Source of the DNA: Hymenolepis diminuta
Lineage: Eukaryota; Platyhelminthes; Cestoda; Cyclophyllidea; Hymenolepididae
Reading direction: 5' to 3'
Assembly (NCBI GenBank): GCA_900708905.1
Contig: CAADRB010000033.1
Span: 974,296-1,038,295 of the forward strand
DNA length: 64,000 nt
Of this stretch, positions 1 through 12,800 are shown piece after piece; the stretch's first letter is position 1; each line of letters starts with the position of its first letter. A model generated the notes under the pieces. The model searched no databases and was not told the DNA's origin. It worked only from the letters and a program-made list of their open reading frames with translations. Both the position numbers and the translations under genes were made by a program.

Positions 1-3000
1 AATATAAAAAGATGCTATCTTTTGCTGGGTGTATGAACGTCCCATATGGCTAGTAGATGGAAAATGGAGAAAAAGCGTCATTACAGATTTCTGTTATTTT
101 TCGAAGGAAATAATAAAATTATTGCCTGAGGCTAGTTTATGCAAATCTATGTATTTGGTCGCTTCTAAATATAGTACATTTTCATTGGCACGTGATATGG
201 AAAAGGTTTAATTTAAGTTGTACGGGAGTTATAAAAAATTGCTGATATATGGAATTGAGAAAAATTGCTGCATAAATGGAGAATCAAAACAAAATTATTT
301 AACTAACTTCACAGAATAAAATATTGATTGCATGCACGAATGTTAGGCAAAAATTATTATCTAAATGGATTAGTTTTCTAAATTTTCGTATTACTAGTCC
401 ATTAAAACGAAAGGTTGCTTCAAAGAACTTTTTGGACAAGGGGTACAGAGGGAGGAGGCAGAAAGGTAAATTTTGGGGAATTTTAATTTTGAGACTAAGA
501 TTCCTACATGATTTCACTTTCGGTTTCTTTCTTAAAACTTCTTTCTTTGAGCTTACTGAGAGCGATTGTTTAGCTTTCAAGCCTAGTAGGTGAAAAAAAT
601 GGCAGGCATCAATTTCAGGGTCAAAAGTTTGCACTTTATAGCATTTTTAAATTTGCCCGCCAAATTCGTTGATTTCAGGAATTTGTGCACATCCGAATGG
701 ACCAAATTTAAAATGTCTCCTCTTTCGAGTTACAATGGTATAAGTTGGCAAAATCTGGGGAGGTTTTACTTTCGATATGACTAGATCTTGTAGCTTTATT
801 CTTTTATTAAAGGTCGCATATTACAGTGAAGTGGCCCAATTCAGACAATGGAATACGTAAGATTGATATTATATTAACTCATGATAAATACATCGAAACT
901 GGATAAGAACAGCATCAGGAGCAGTAAATGTATGCATCCATGAACTGGAGACCATGGAAACAGATTTAACGTAACATCGAATATATTGAAACTGCCATGT
1001 TGAAACATTTCAATGAGCATAGACTATCTCTTCTGGCTATTGATTTGAAATTAGTCCCTGCTTTTATTAAGCCTCCCCTCCCCCTCCCCCACTTTCAGAA
1101 ATATTCAAAGTTTTACTATTCATATGATTTTTGTTCGGTAATACTCATGGCTAAGTTAAACAAACATAAACTGGAACTGATGCATAGCGATGTGGATATC
1201 AGAACTCGATTTTCACAAATAAACTAATTCACCGTACAATTAATCAGTATAATTTTATTACGCAAGCCATTTGCTTAAAAGGCGTACTTCCTCCGTCATG
1301 CAAAGGAAAACCGGTGCAACGCAATTCATGACACATGTGCGTGTGTGTAATTGAGAGTTTGCGAAATTAGGCGGGAGAGGCTAAGAAAGTGCGTTTAGAT
1401 CTGCATGCACACGATCAGCACACGAAAGTACCAAATGCACATGCCTCGAAACCAATTCAAGTAAACATGCATACCCTAAAATTTACTCATGGATTCATAC
1501 TTATTTGCTTAGATTTACACTCATTCTATCCACTGAAATCGAAGGCCATCTAAATGCGAAATACCCTGAGCGAAAGTCGGATTTAAAATATTTAAATGTT
1601 AACACAGAAAAGTGATAATTTTAATTAAGCGAAATTAACTTAATTGGGCCAAAATTAAATCAATAAGTCGAACCTAAGTTTGTGCCTAAGTCAACCAATC
1701 GTTTTTTATTGATTTAATTACACATATTCGTTGCAATTAAAACGACACAGACGTTTTGCAAACTAGGACCTAGGCGTATGGAAAGGAAGTTATTTAAAAT
1801 ATTCTTTGAGTTTTGACACATTTTGTGATTAAAATAGCTTTTCTTGGTTAGGGGAAATCATCTTAATGAAACAAGGTATCCAAAATACTTTAAAATTTAA
1901 AGTCATGTAACTGATGCTCTGAAATGCACTTATATAATTTAAAGAACAGCATATGGCAAATAAACTAAGATCAATACCTGTATGTACGGCCAGTTTCGAA
2001 CAAATGCCCTAAACGCTCTATGTTGACTTAAACAAAGCAAATTATGTTATGTCATGTGGCTATTGAGTCAGTTTGACCAAGTTTGTAAATGATGAAACGC
2101 AGGAGAATAAACATATATACTTATGGGAATTTGAAATATCCATGTTTTGCTCATTAGTTTACTAAGTGTTGTCATGTTACGATGTAAATAATCTCTACAT
2201 ATTTGATTATAATATTTTTGAATATGTCGAGTGTTTTTCTCTTATGGAAAATCAATCATTTTCATCAACATTTATTATCTGTGTCCTTTCCTATGTCAAA
2301 AACATATTCGAAAATACACGAAGTATATAATGCAATAAATTTTAGCCGGAAATCGGTCAGTCGGATATAGCTTTCGCCCATCGATAGTTATTTTCATGCA
2401 ACACGTCGTAAATTGGGTCAGCTACATCGGTAGACATAAACACCAATAAACGATAGTTCACTTATTCTTTGTCTCTGCTTTATTTAAAAGTGAGAATTAA
2501 ATCGAGTGTCCTGTTCCTGATTTCTGTGCCTACAGTCGGTCAGTCCATGTTAAGAGCAGACGTGATTCCTTGGCTTTAAACGTGAAAGTTATTGCATATC
2601 ACTTAACATTCTGTTTATTTTCACGGGCAGTGAGATCTGGAAAAATCGAACCCCAAGTTATTTATTAGCGTATCACGTGTGCAACTGCAGTTGGCAGATT
2701 AGTATCTAGTACAAGCACTTCTATTCGGAATTATAGTAAATAATTGGGGGCTAGTCCACTGTTTAAGTATAATAAATTTTGTTAATTTTTCCACTCATGC
2801 TTAATGGTAGAAATGAAATACCAATTTTTCATTTTGCAAATAACTGTTTTAAGTAAATTGTATTTAAAATATGTAAAATCGGTAATGCGAATGAAGGGCA
2901 ATAGAGTTTAGCTAAAGCAACTTACGGAGATCTGATAACTTATAATATTTATATATCTCGTCTCTGCTATCTTAAGACTGTAAGTTGTTGAATATCATGT

Positions 3001-6000
3001 AAAACTAATTTACCTTCTCAGCTATTCGCAGAAGAAATAAAATCAAACCACAAGACCGGCCCTTCTTGATTAAAAAATCAGTTCACAAGCTATAAACATT
3101 AGAGACAGAGGACGAATCATTAAATTTGAATGGGACAAAAGGTACCCATTTAGTGCATAGTGTACAACCCAAATCCTAAGATCAAATGAAGATTCGTTGA
3201 TACTTCGATGTTATTCTCGGCACCTTCCAGTTACTTCCAACACTTAAAAATTGTAAGCCCTTTGTACTAATGTGGGCAATAACAGAAATGACAAAAAGCT
3301 ATTATCACACTTTGCTCTCATTATTTTCACGCGCACTGAAATGTAAACCAGGGTTGTCGATTTTTTAATTAGTAAACATCTATTTTAAATAATGAAAATG
3401 TGCAGATGGGCAAAGACATTGATTTTCTTGGGTGCAAACTTCAGTCGCAGTTATTCGACCTTGCACTAAATTACCGCGACCTGTTCACATGCTGAACCCG
3501 TGTTCATATATTAACCTGGAAGTCCAATGTCGCTTCTGCTGCAATATTTCAGTCAACAGCAGACACAAATGCACTTGGCTGGTTGCCATATCCTTTACCG
3601 CTCTGACTGATATGACGTATCTTGTCTACAATAGCACAGCACAACTATTAGGATATAAATTGAAGATGGACGAGACTATGTCCACGATATTCGAACCTAG
3701 TTACCCTGCTGATTTAACCCCATCTTACAAGATGGGGCAAATGCGTTTTAAACATAGCGTAGATAAGTAGATCCCACTCAAGCTGAATTCTAATGGCCTA
3801 TTTGAATGTGTTCGTATTTGTATTGATTTTAGAATTTTCGAGAACTTATTTTGTTTTCTCTATTTCATAAATAGCTGAAACAAGATATACTGTAAATTCT
3901 GTTATTCTAATCATATCGGTTATTTTCAAATTCCGTACATTTGACAATTTAATCTAATTCTTGTGCTGAATTCAATTTAGTGTCATTGTCTCCTATTCCT
4001 GTACTGCTGTTAGCTAAGTATTAAGACGAAATAGTCCAACATTACCATATTCAGTCTCTATTTTTTCCAAGGTACTACTGGCGCCGACAAGCAGAAAGAT
4101 GTAATGTGAACGTCAATCACCTACATAATTAGGAGGCCAGGATCATTGGTAGCTATGTACATATGGCATCAAAAATGAATGACAGGAAGTTAAATGAAAC
4201 CCTATTTTTCCAATCTTTCTGTCAATCTGTCAAATTTTAAAACCTGGATAATGTCTTGACGCTAAATGTGGACACACCCTTTTTAGTGCATGTCCATGAA
4301 TAACTTGAGCAAAATAAAGAGAATTTTAAAGGGGAATGAGCTATTTTATTTTATTTGCACTGTAAGAATAAAGAAGCTTCATGTTTCGAAACAAACATTT
4401 TAATAACGGTGACTCCGTGGATTATATGGTTTAAAATATTTTTAAAAGAGGGATTTAACCAGAATACTGGGGTTTAAACAACACGTGAATGCTCCAGATT
4501 TAAGCTTTACGACTTAACAATCTACTATTTCAGAGGGGTCTTAATCTGATAAATTTATTTTTTAAGTGTTCTATTATAGAATTACTGATAAATGACGCAG
4601 ATAGTCTACAAGTCACCAATCTTTTCTGCTATTTTTAGTTCAGACGAATTGGAAGAAGGCAGGAAATCTGGAGTAAATACTTTTCTGAAACAATCACAAA
4701 TAAATGCGCTCCATCGAAAGGCAACATAACATCTTTACTTAACAAAGCAACTTAATGGTAATGTTTAACAACATAATATTTCAAGCTCTTCCTTATAGAA
4801 AGAAGAATGAGATTTTACATTGAAGCCTGGAGATAAAATGATGCAATGTTACCTAATCTACTCTTACATGAATCCGTAGCAATGACTTGCATTCGCTTAA
4901 TCATGTGCAAGTCGGCTTTTCTCAGTTGAACCACTTAAGAAGATTGTCACATCTCACACTTTTGTCATATCCTATAAATCCAGTTACCTAGAGAAATCAT
5001 CGGGCATCGGAGGTGATTAATGATATATCAGATTTTCAAGTCATCTCTCAGAATTAGTACTTACAATGTGGTGCCTACAAAGTTGAAGATTGTTAATCAT
5101 CCGTGTTTCAGTTATTTATAGTCTGCTACAGCAAAGATTTATAAGAGTTATTAAAAAAATAATTTGGAAGAGTAGTGCTGCATTTAACTTTGTTATAATC
5201 AATACAAGTTCGACTTCTTAGGGACCCAGAATCTCCATTCCTTTGTAGCAGCCTCATTCATTAACTAAGCTTTCTGTTATTGTGATTTTTCTTACCGATT
5301 TTTTATTTGTTGTCTACTTCTTTTGCTTCATTATGCGTATGACCCATCCCTCAGTTCTTAGTCAGTTTATCTACATCTTGAGCTGCTCTGTACCTGTTTA
5401 TTCTTATTTTCTGTATTGGGGTAGTGAAAGTTGCCCAGTTGACAGGTCTCTAGCATAACTTGTTATCCCAATTTACTATTGGTCTCCCTTAGCCAGGGTC
5501 TATTTGCTATTCCTTTTTTTCCTTTGTCAAACTTTATTCGTCAAGCCCAACTAGTATTCTTACTTGGGTCATTTCAAAATAGCTGATCGGTTACAACAAT
5601 TATGTTGGACACGAGTAATATTAGAAAAAAATACATAATTGCCACCGTTACGTTTATTGGAAGAGTAAAAAAGTGAAAGGTTAGAATTTGAACTTGAAAA
5701 GATTTATTTTATTTAGCACAAATATTGAAAGGTCTCCATTTTGGTTTTAGTTAATTGAGAGTTTTATGTTCAGCTGGACTTCAATCTTTAGGGCTTCTGA
5801 CTGGATGCTGTTAATTCTCAACAGAGTACCAGGATATCTGCATATTTTATCTATCCATCTTTCAAAAAACTGCAGAGTTAAAATTAACTAATCTTAGCTC
5901 CGTATAGGCTAAGAGTTGCATCCACAACTTGAGTCATTTAGCTAAATGCCAGCTGCCAAAAATCCCACCTTAACTGGAGAGTAACGTCTTAGTTAATTTG

Positions 6001-8480
6001 AGCAACGTCAGAAATAGCACCTGCAGCTTAGCATTCATGCGAATTTCTCCTAACTCTGTGTATTTATAATAAATGCCCAAAAATTGTTCAATTTAGCAAA
6101 TCTCATAAATTTCGATAGCTCTTTTGCAAGAATAAGCAGCAAGAATTTCGAAATTGAAATAGTAGTAAGTAGTAAAAGATAATTAATCTGTTTAATTGAA
6201 GCAAATTCGTGTATTTTTAAATGAAGGAAAGATTTAGCCATCAGTATTATATATTGATTGACTGAATTTAAGAAAATGAAAGGAATTTAAGAAATGAAAT
6301 TACTCTTCGGCTCAAATAGTCTTTGTCCTCAAAGCCTGATTAGAGCTCAGTTTGAATGTCACTTGATAGAAAAAAGCGTGATGACATTTTTATCTGGAAA
6401 AAGTGAAAATAATATTTATATGCCTTTATTGTAGCCATATTTGTCAAAAATCAGTTTTAATTTATTGAACGGCACAGAAAAATCGGTCGGTACAAGGAGT
6501 GGCTCTTCATGTCCATTCCGTCTTAACAGTCATGGTAAGTTATGAAAATTTTCCATACTCCTTGGTTAATGATTATGGAAGACTTTTGTTTTGCATGAGA
6601 GTAATTTAAAAATAAAATAAAGGAAATCAAAGATACTAGGATTTATTTTTAGTGATGGGAAACACCGTAAATGAAATATCAGAGAATATTTATCAGAAAT
6701 GACTGTATTTTCGTATTGAGCAATTTAACGTTCTTTTATCGACCGTCACTTGAACTGTATATTATGAAGAGGCTCCACCTAAATAGATACAATGTAAAGA
6801 TGGGAAAACTAACAAAACTGGTGCCCTCTTCAACAACAGAAATTCAATTACCACAAGACAACTTCGATGACAGAGTAGTTCATTAGAAAAGATCTGCGAG
6901 AAGACACTTATCTTACAACCGGCATGCTGAATATTGGAACCCAAACCACAGATAAGGGAATAAAATCGATGAGAAACGTAAAGGCCGAGGGATCAGCCAT
7001 TGCATAACTATGTGAAGGACGATAAGCTAAACAGAAATCGATAAGCGAGTCATGACAACTCACAGCATCGATGCGGAAAATTCAATATAGCTTAATGGGA
7101 TTTAAACGTCAGATTTTTCTGCCAAAACACACCTGTTATATTTCCAAAACCCACACAAATTAGTGGAGTAAGATTTAATCGAATTGAGTAATCTTTTAGG
7201 ATTATTTTGTAACCAATTTTCAAAAGTATTTCGTCATTTGAAAGAATCAGAACAGTAAAGTAGGACGAAAATGATTAAAAAGTGAAATTTTGAACATAAT
7301 GGTTAGAGCCTATTTGTAAAATAGTTAATTTGAATGACTGACCTTACCATTTAAATGCTTCTTTGTTCATTTTCCTGAGATTATTTCACGATGATACAGG
7401 TTGACAAGATTTAAATAAGATTTCAAATGCTTCAATTTCATAAAAATTGTAGCTAAAGATATGCACTTTCGTTTACAATTCGATTTTGCATAAAAACATG
7501 AGTAATTACAATTGAATTTTGAGATTCAGTGAAATTTTTATCTTATGGCCTTCAAAATCAAGACTCAACCGATTCGTTTAATTTATGATAAGAGAGCTCA
7601 AGAGTCTCAGTGAGAAAAGGCATTAATTACAACCTGAGTTACAGTAGATTATAAAATTTCCATTTAGGAAATCTGTAACTTTCGGTTTTCTCTTCACAAA
7701 TAAACGCAGAATTAAAATCGGTAATTCTATCCATACATCTATTATTTTTGAAGCAAACATTTCTGGGCCTTTCATAAACTAGGTTGAAGTTATTAAATTA
7801 TTATTATTATTAAATTCTGCAAAAGTAAACAATTTCAAATATCTAAAATCTTTTACTATCCACATTTAAATTACAAAGATTTAAAAGCAGAATATTTTCC
7901 AATTCCGCCATTTGATCACATTGCAAGGGCTCAGGTGTCAATAAACAAAAATTGATAATTAAGGAAATACACGTTCGTTCAAACAAAATAACTTTTCCAA
8001 TTAGCCGGATTTAACAAATTAAAAGATGTAAACAATTTTCGGTGGGATCGTGTCAATTTTTGAGAATTCTTGAAGTTTGACTGATTCAAAACTCTTGCAG
8101 CAAAGGGAGACTGACTGAAAACGTAACATCAAGCAAAATGCAGGCTTCTCTGAAACATCAAGGTTCCACCGATGAAAAATTGAAATTTTCCTTTTACAAC
8201 CAAGAAAACATTCGACTAATTTCCCAGCTAATATCTTTGGTACAAGTATTTACCAATCACTTACTTTTAAACTAAATCTATTTTATTTAAAAATATTATA
8301 TTAAGTACAAAGATGAAGATTTGTGGACTTACCAAAACAAATACGATTTTTTAATATTTGCATTAGAATTATTCTCTAAAGTTACTTGAAGTTCTCCCCG
8401 TCTATGGTAACAGATTAAAATGAAATGTAAAATATATAAAGAAAGAAATGAAAATGAATATACCTATACTTAAATTAAAG
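1..8480. other. AT-rich sequence without a supportable gene
   Basis: I see no conserved coding sequence here. The open frames are short (the longest about 110 codons at 299-634 minus and 3432-3770 plus), several overlap on both strands, and none shows a domain, a signal peptide or a coding-like composition. A C-rich pyrimidine tract at about 1072-1090 ends in a CAG at 1096-1098, which would be a good 3' splice site, but no open frame of note follows it. Small exons of a long-intron gene could be hidden here and would not be visible without homology searches. Confidence 0.6.
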
Positions 8481-8489
8481 TGACTTGCT

Positions 8490-8620
8490 GAACTAGGATT
8501 TTTATTTAATAAGAGTAGTGAAAGAAAAGTGGGAACCTGTTTCCGATTGGTCTGTGCGAAATTTGTTAAGATTTCTTCATATGAGCTTAAGGGTTTCAAA
8601 CCTCACGAAAGAGACTCCAA
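8490..8620 (+). repeat. dispersed repeat, copy A
   Basis: This stretch aligns by eye with 9680-9820 in the same orientation. The clearest part is the core reading CTGTGCGAAATTTGTTAAG here and CTGTGCAAATTTGTTGAG in the partner, followed in both by a match around GGTTTCAAAC. Upstream AT-rich flanks also resemble each other. The core looks like the short conserved stretches found in the non-coding ends of many animal transposons, but I cannot name a family. Confidence 0.5.
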
Positions 8621-9679
8621 AAGAGCGGCTAAAATAAGAATAGGGGTTATTTATACAAATTATTTTTTCCATTTAGATGAGAGAATGTGTAGTCATAATC
8701 ATATAGAACGTATGGAGATTTGGTATACTGGACTCGGGATAATTATTTATTCTCTTCTCACTCCGAGGAATACATGCTGCTGCATATACAAAAGACCTTT
8801 TGAAGAGGCTTGCATTGAAACCGATACCAACTTTAAGGGTGACATTCTGATATGTGGGACTTCAATCACCCTTATGTTTATAAAATCTAAATTTATCGGA
8901 AATTCAACACTGAATATCCTTGATGAAGTTTACGTCTGAGGAACACTGATCCTGACAGTTATACACAAGCATTGCTTTCCCTTCTTCGAAGATTAGCCTA
9001 CACTTAGCAACTTTTCACTCCACCATTTCAGCATGAATTCTCCTGATAAGAGGACTTAGACTATTATAGACTGGAAGTGAAATTTTCAGCTGCTTTATCT
9101 TTTGGAATCTCATTTAGACAAAGACTTCTTAGGTTTCTTCATCGATTTTTCTCAGCCATGACATTGTTATAGTTTGTTCTGATGTTCGTACTTGGTTATA
9201 CATGCTACCTACATTTAACTATCAACATAAATCTCTTAGCCACAATTTTGTATCTAATCTACTTTATTCATACCGCTCTGTGTTTAAATCATTTACCGGC
9301 CTTTAAGCTGTATATCAATTTTCCACCACTACCACCCATTTGCTAAACGTTTTTTTCGAACTGTTCACCTTGGTATTTCGAGGCCAAGGACTTGCCTGAT
9401 CTTTTTGATACTAGTTTTTTGGCTTCTTCTTGTCCTGTGGTAGTAAAGTTCGTAAAGCTTTGAAAGAGAACATGGCATTTAATGCTCGCCATCCTTCATT
9501 GGTAAATGTCGAGTTAGAGCTAACTGGTAAGGAAATGAAGTCAAATAAATTAGATTAGTTACAATTCAAGTGAAAACTATGACAATCTCGGAGAGGAATG
9601 ATTTTCACTACTTGGCGTTAAAATGCGTTTAAAATATTCAGTTACTGTTAAAGTGCAATTCCAGTAGAGTAAAGAATTA

Positions 9680-9820
9680 AATATTTATCTATTAAATAAA
9701 TGCTTGTGCAAATGAAGTCAAAAAAGGTGAAATCTTTCATGTATGTGACTGTGCAAATTTGTTGAGAACACTCCATCCGGTGATTAACGGTTTCAAACAT
9801 CTACGCGAATGATATGGGTA
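9680..9820 (+). repeat. dispersed repeat, copy B
   Basis: This is the partner of the repeat at 8490-8620, about 1.2 kb downstream in direct orientation and clearly diverged. The best conserved part is about 9748-9810. No coding capacity is visible. The two copies could be the ends of one old element or two independent insertions; sequence alone does not decide. Confidence 0.5.
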
Positions 9821-12800
9821 TTTGTGAATAGGAGGAACCAATTTAAACTTGGGCTTTTGTGAAATAATATCTTTTCGTGGTCGATGTATTTAAATTTCTT
9901 TTTCTTCAGTAATCTTAAGATTGAAAATCATGGCCCTACCTACTGGGCAGCAATCTTTTAACACTTTTTGCAAAACGTTCCCGTTAATTTTCATAAATAG
10001 GGTGTTTCACTCTCCTCGTTGGATAGTTATTTTTAATTCCTGCTCTCTGTACTAATAAATACTTACTAAGTAATTAGATTAAATTTTAATTCACATTAGC
10101 TTTTAATAAACATCAATGCAATTCACTTTGAGCGAAACCTATTGATCTCAGCTAATTTTTTAAATTTATTCTGTCCACTCACGGCTGAAGAAGGATAGAA
10201 CTAAGTCAGAGTGACATGGTCAATAATACAGTTAAATCTATCAGTCAGTAACCCTTAAATATCGCCGACATAAACTCACCCAGAAACCTTTCTGTTTTTT
10301 ACTAAATGAATTATACTTATTTTGAGAAATTGAAACAATAAATATCTTCATAAGTTAAATAAGATTTAGAAAATCAATATCTAATTCAATTCAGCTCCTA
10401 TCATTTTACCTGATAAAATGTTATGGCGTTAATTGAAAACTACTGCAGCCTTGTCCTGGTTAGCAGTCAATGAAATAAATGTCTATTTTATTAAAACAGT
10501 CCACTGAATTAATATATTTATATAAAATAGTAAGGTAAGAGGGTAAGAAATCTATTTTAGATAGGATTGTGTCAAAATTGTCAAGGAGGGTGGACGGGAA
10601 GCATACGATGGCGTTTTGGTCTCTCCTCAAACTATTTTTAACTTCAGCCTAACCACCATTTGTGCTGAAAAGACAATCAAATTTAAAAATATACTCTCAG
10701 ACATTTCAATTTTCTTTATAATTAGATCCAATTTGGCTCCGACATGTGTGGCCTTCTAATGATTTTTATTCTGATAAAAATAGAAAAAACGAAAATTTCC
10801 TTTCTCTATTACTAAATTATTAATATTTAAGCAAACTATTTGAAGATGAGGCTGACTTGGCTGCGCTTCGTCATATTATGGGAATTTTACAAAGTTCTGT
10901 TATAAATATTTGGTGAAATTAATCGATAAGAAGGTACCGTGGACAGTATATTATGATCTTCCAGTGGATAGTCTTATTTTGAGACCTTCAAATAAAAAGT
11001 ATCTGTTATAATGAAATATATAGCTGACAATCGGCAGCCCTTAGCCTCGGAATTTCCAAAATTAAACAAGAGCTTTTTATTATTATCGAAATTGTAGACT
11101 AAATACGAATGAACGTTTCCGCTAAACTCACGCATATTTATTTAGAAACTGTTCCATAAAACACTTACCGTTATAATGAAATTATATTTACCAATTATTC
11201 CTTTACTAATTATTATTGAATCCTGATAGTTGCTGAATTAACTTTTATTCAAATTGTTACCTAAGTTACTATGATCAATTCCGCTATAGATATTTTACTT
11301 GCTGGGTAATCAGTTGAAGGAAAAATGAAACCATCTTATAGAATTGACGATTTTGTTATTTGCAGGCATTTATAATTTGAAGAAAGAAAATGGTTTGTAA
11401 ATTCCAGTAAAACAAATATATCCGAAAATTTTGAACAACAAACTCGGTCAATACATGCGCTTATAATGGGAACTATTTGCGGGGTTGCCTTGGTGACATC
11501 GGTTCTTTGCAAATGAGCATGAGAAAACACGGACGCAAAAATCCACCTGAGGGTGGCTATCAATGAACTCATGCGAATAGAGAATAAATGCGAAGTTACA
11601 TATATAATTGTGTAGTCAAGATTTTCATCATTCCAGAAATGTGATATATAATTGAATGAGAAAAGATAAATTCGCAATTGTAGTACAAACTACTACACGA
11701 ACGCTCGTAAATCCCACTAATTTATGAAATTTCATTTCAGATGCAATAACCATGTAAAAAAGAAATTGACTATACAACTACTATTCATATTTTTACGCTG
11801 CTGGGTGTGTACTTCCATATATTCACTCCAAATCCAGGGTTGCCCAATGTAATGAAGAGAAAATTTTTTCTATGAGTACGCCCTTCAGAATTATACCAAA
11901 GCTGGAGAAGAATGTCAAAAGAGAGTAAAGATGACGATAAAGTCCCGTAGACCTCCCTCTTCTATGCTCTAGAACTCGGAAGCCATGAACCCATTATCAA
12001 ATTTGTGTGCAGTACACGATTTTTAAATCAGATGCAGACACGCTGGCAGGTCTAGAGTTAAGGAGACTTTCTGACTTCATTCTCCCCTTTTTCGCAACCC
12101 TTCACAGCATTTAGTAGTGTTTTTCAATGACATAAAAAGTAAACAATGATTAATGTTATGTCATTAAGAAGGTTCAAAGAGGAATTCCTTAAATATGAAT
12201 TTATGTTATCGCGTTGTCTAGGAATAAGGACAAAATAAATGTCCGAGTGTGGACTAAAATAGACAAGGCAAATAAAGTATATCGAAGTGAAGGTGCAAGC
12301 GGTCAATGGCGCGTAGTACTTAGGACAATTTATGTACTGGAATTTGACCACTTAGGTCTCTAATACAACAAAAGGTCATGATAAAAAATAAATAGAAAAC
12401 GATAACAAACATAGACTAACGGCTTTACACACTAATGGCCATGTTTATACGGTGACATGAGTTAGTATTTATACTGTTATTATCAGATTTCTACGCATAG
12501 TTTTACTTATTCCCGACATTTTATCCTGCACATTCAAGACCCCCCGTGATGATATTAATGCCAGGCCTGATTAGTGAATCAGCATTAAGTGGGGATTAAA
12601 TTAAGTTAGATGATAGTAATATTTTTCCAGTTGTTTATGACATTGATATGTCCCTGCTAATTTGGAGTGTATGAATTTATTACGTAATCGCCGTATCTTC
12701 TTTAAACCGATTTTTTTGGAATTACAATTTAAATTAAATACTAAAGAATATTTATTTTAGTTTTCTCAAAAGAGTACTGCGTAAAGTGCTGTGTTAATAA

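Noticed and set aside
1072..1098. Pyrimidine tract with CAG, considered as a splice acceptor
   Set aside because: No coding-like frame follows and no donor-exon context is visible.
3432..3770. 112-codon plus-strand frame with several Cys
   Set aside because: There is no signal peptide, the Cys spacing fits no family that I know, and composition follows the surroundings; most likely chance.
8529..8939. 136-codon plus-strand frame, the longest in the left part
   Set aside because: It starts inside a dispersed repeat, has no domain or hydrophobic pattern that I recognise and no splice or polyadenylation context.
11336..11677. 113-codon minus-strand frame
   Set aside because: No motif; Ile/Ser/Phe-rich composition expected from AT-rich DNA.
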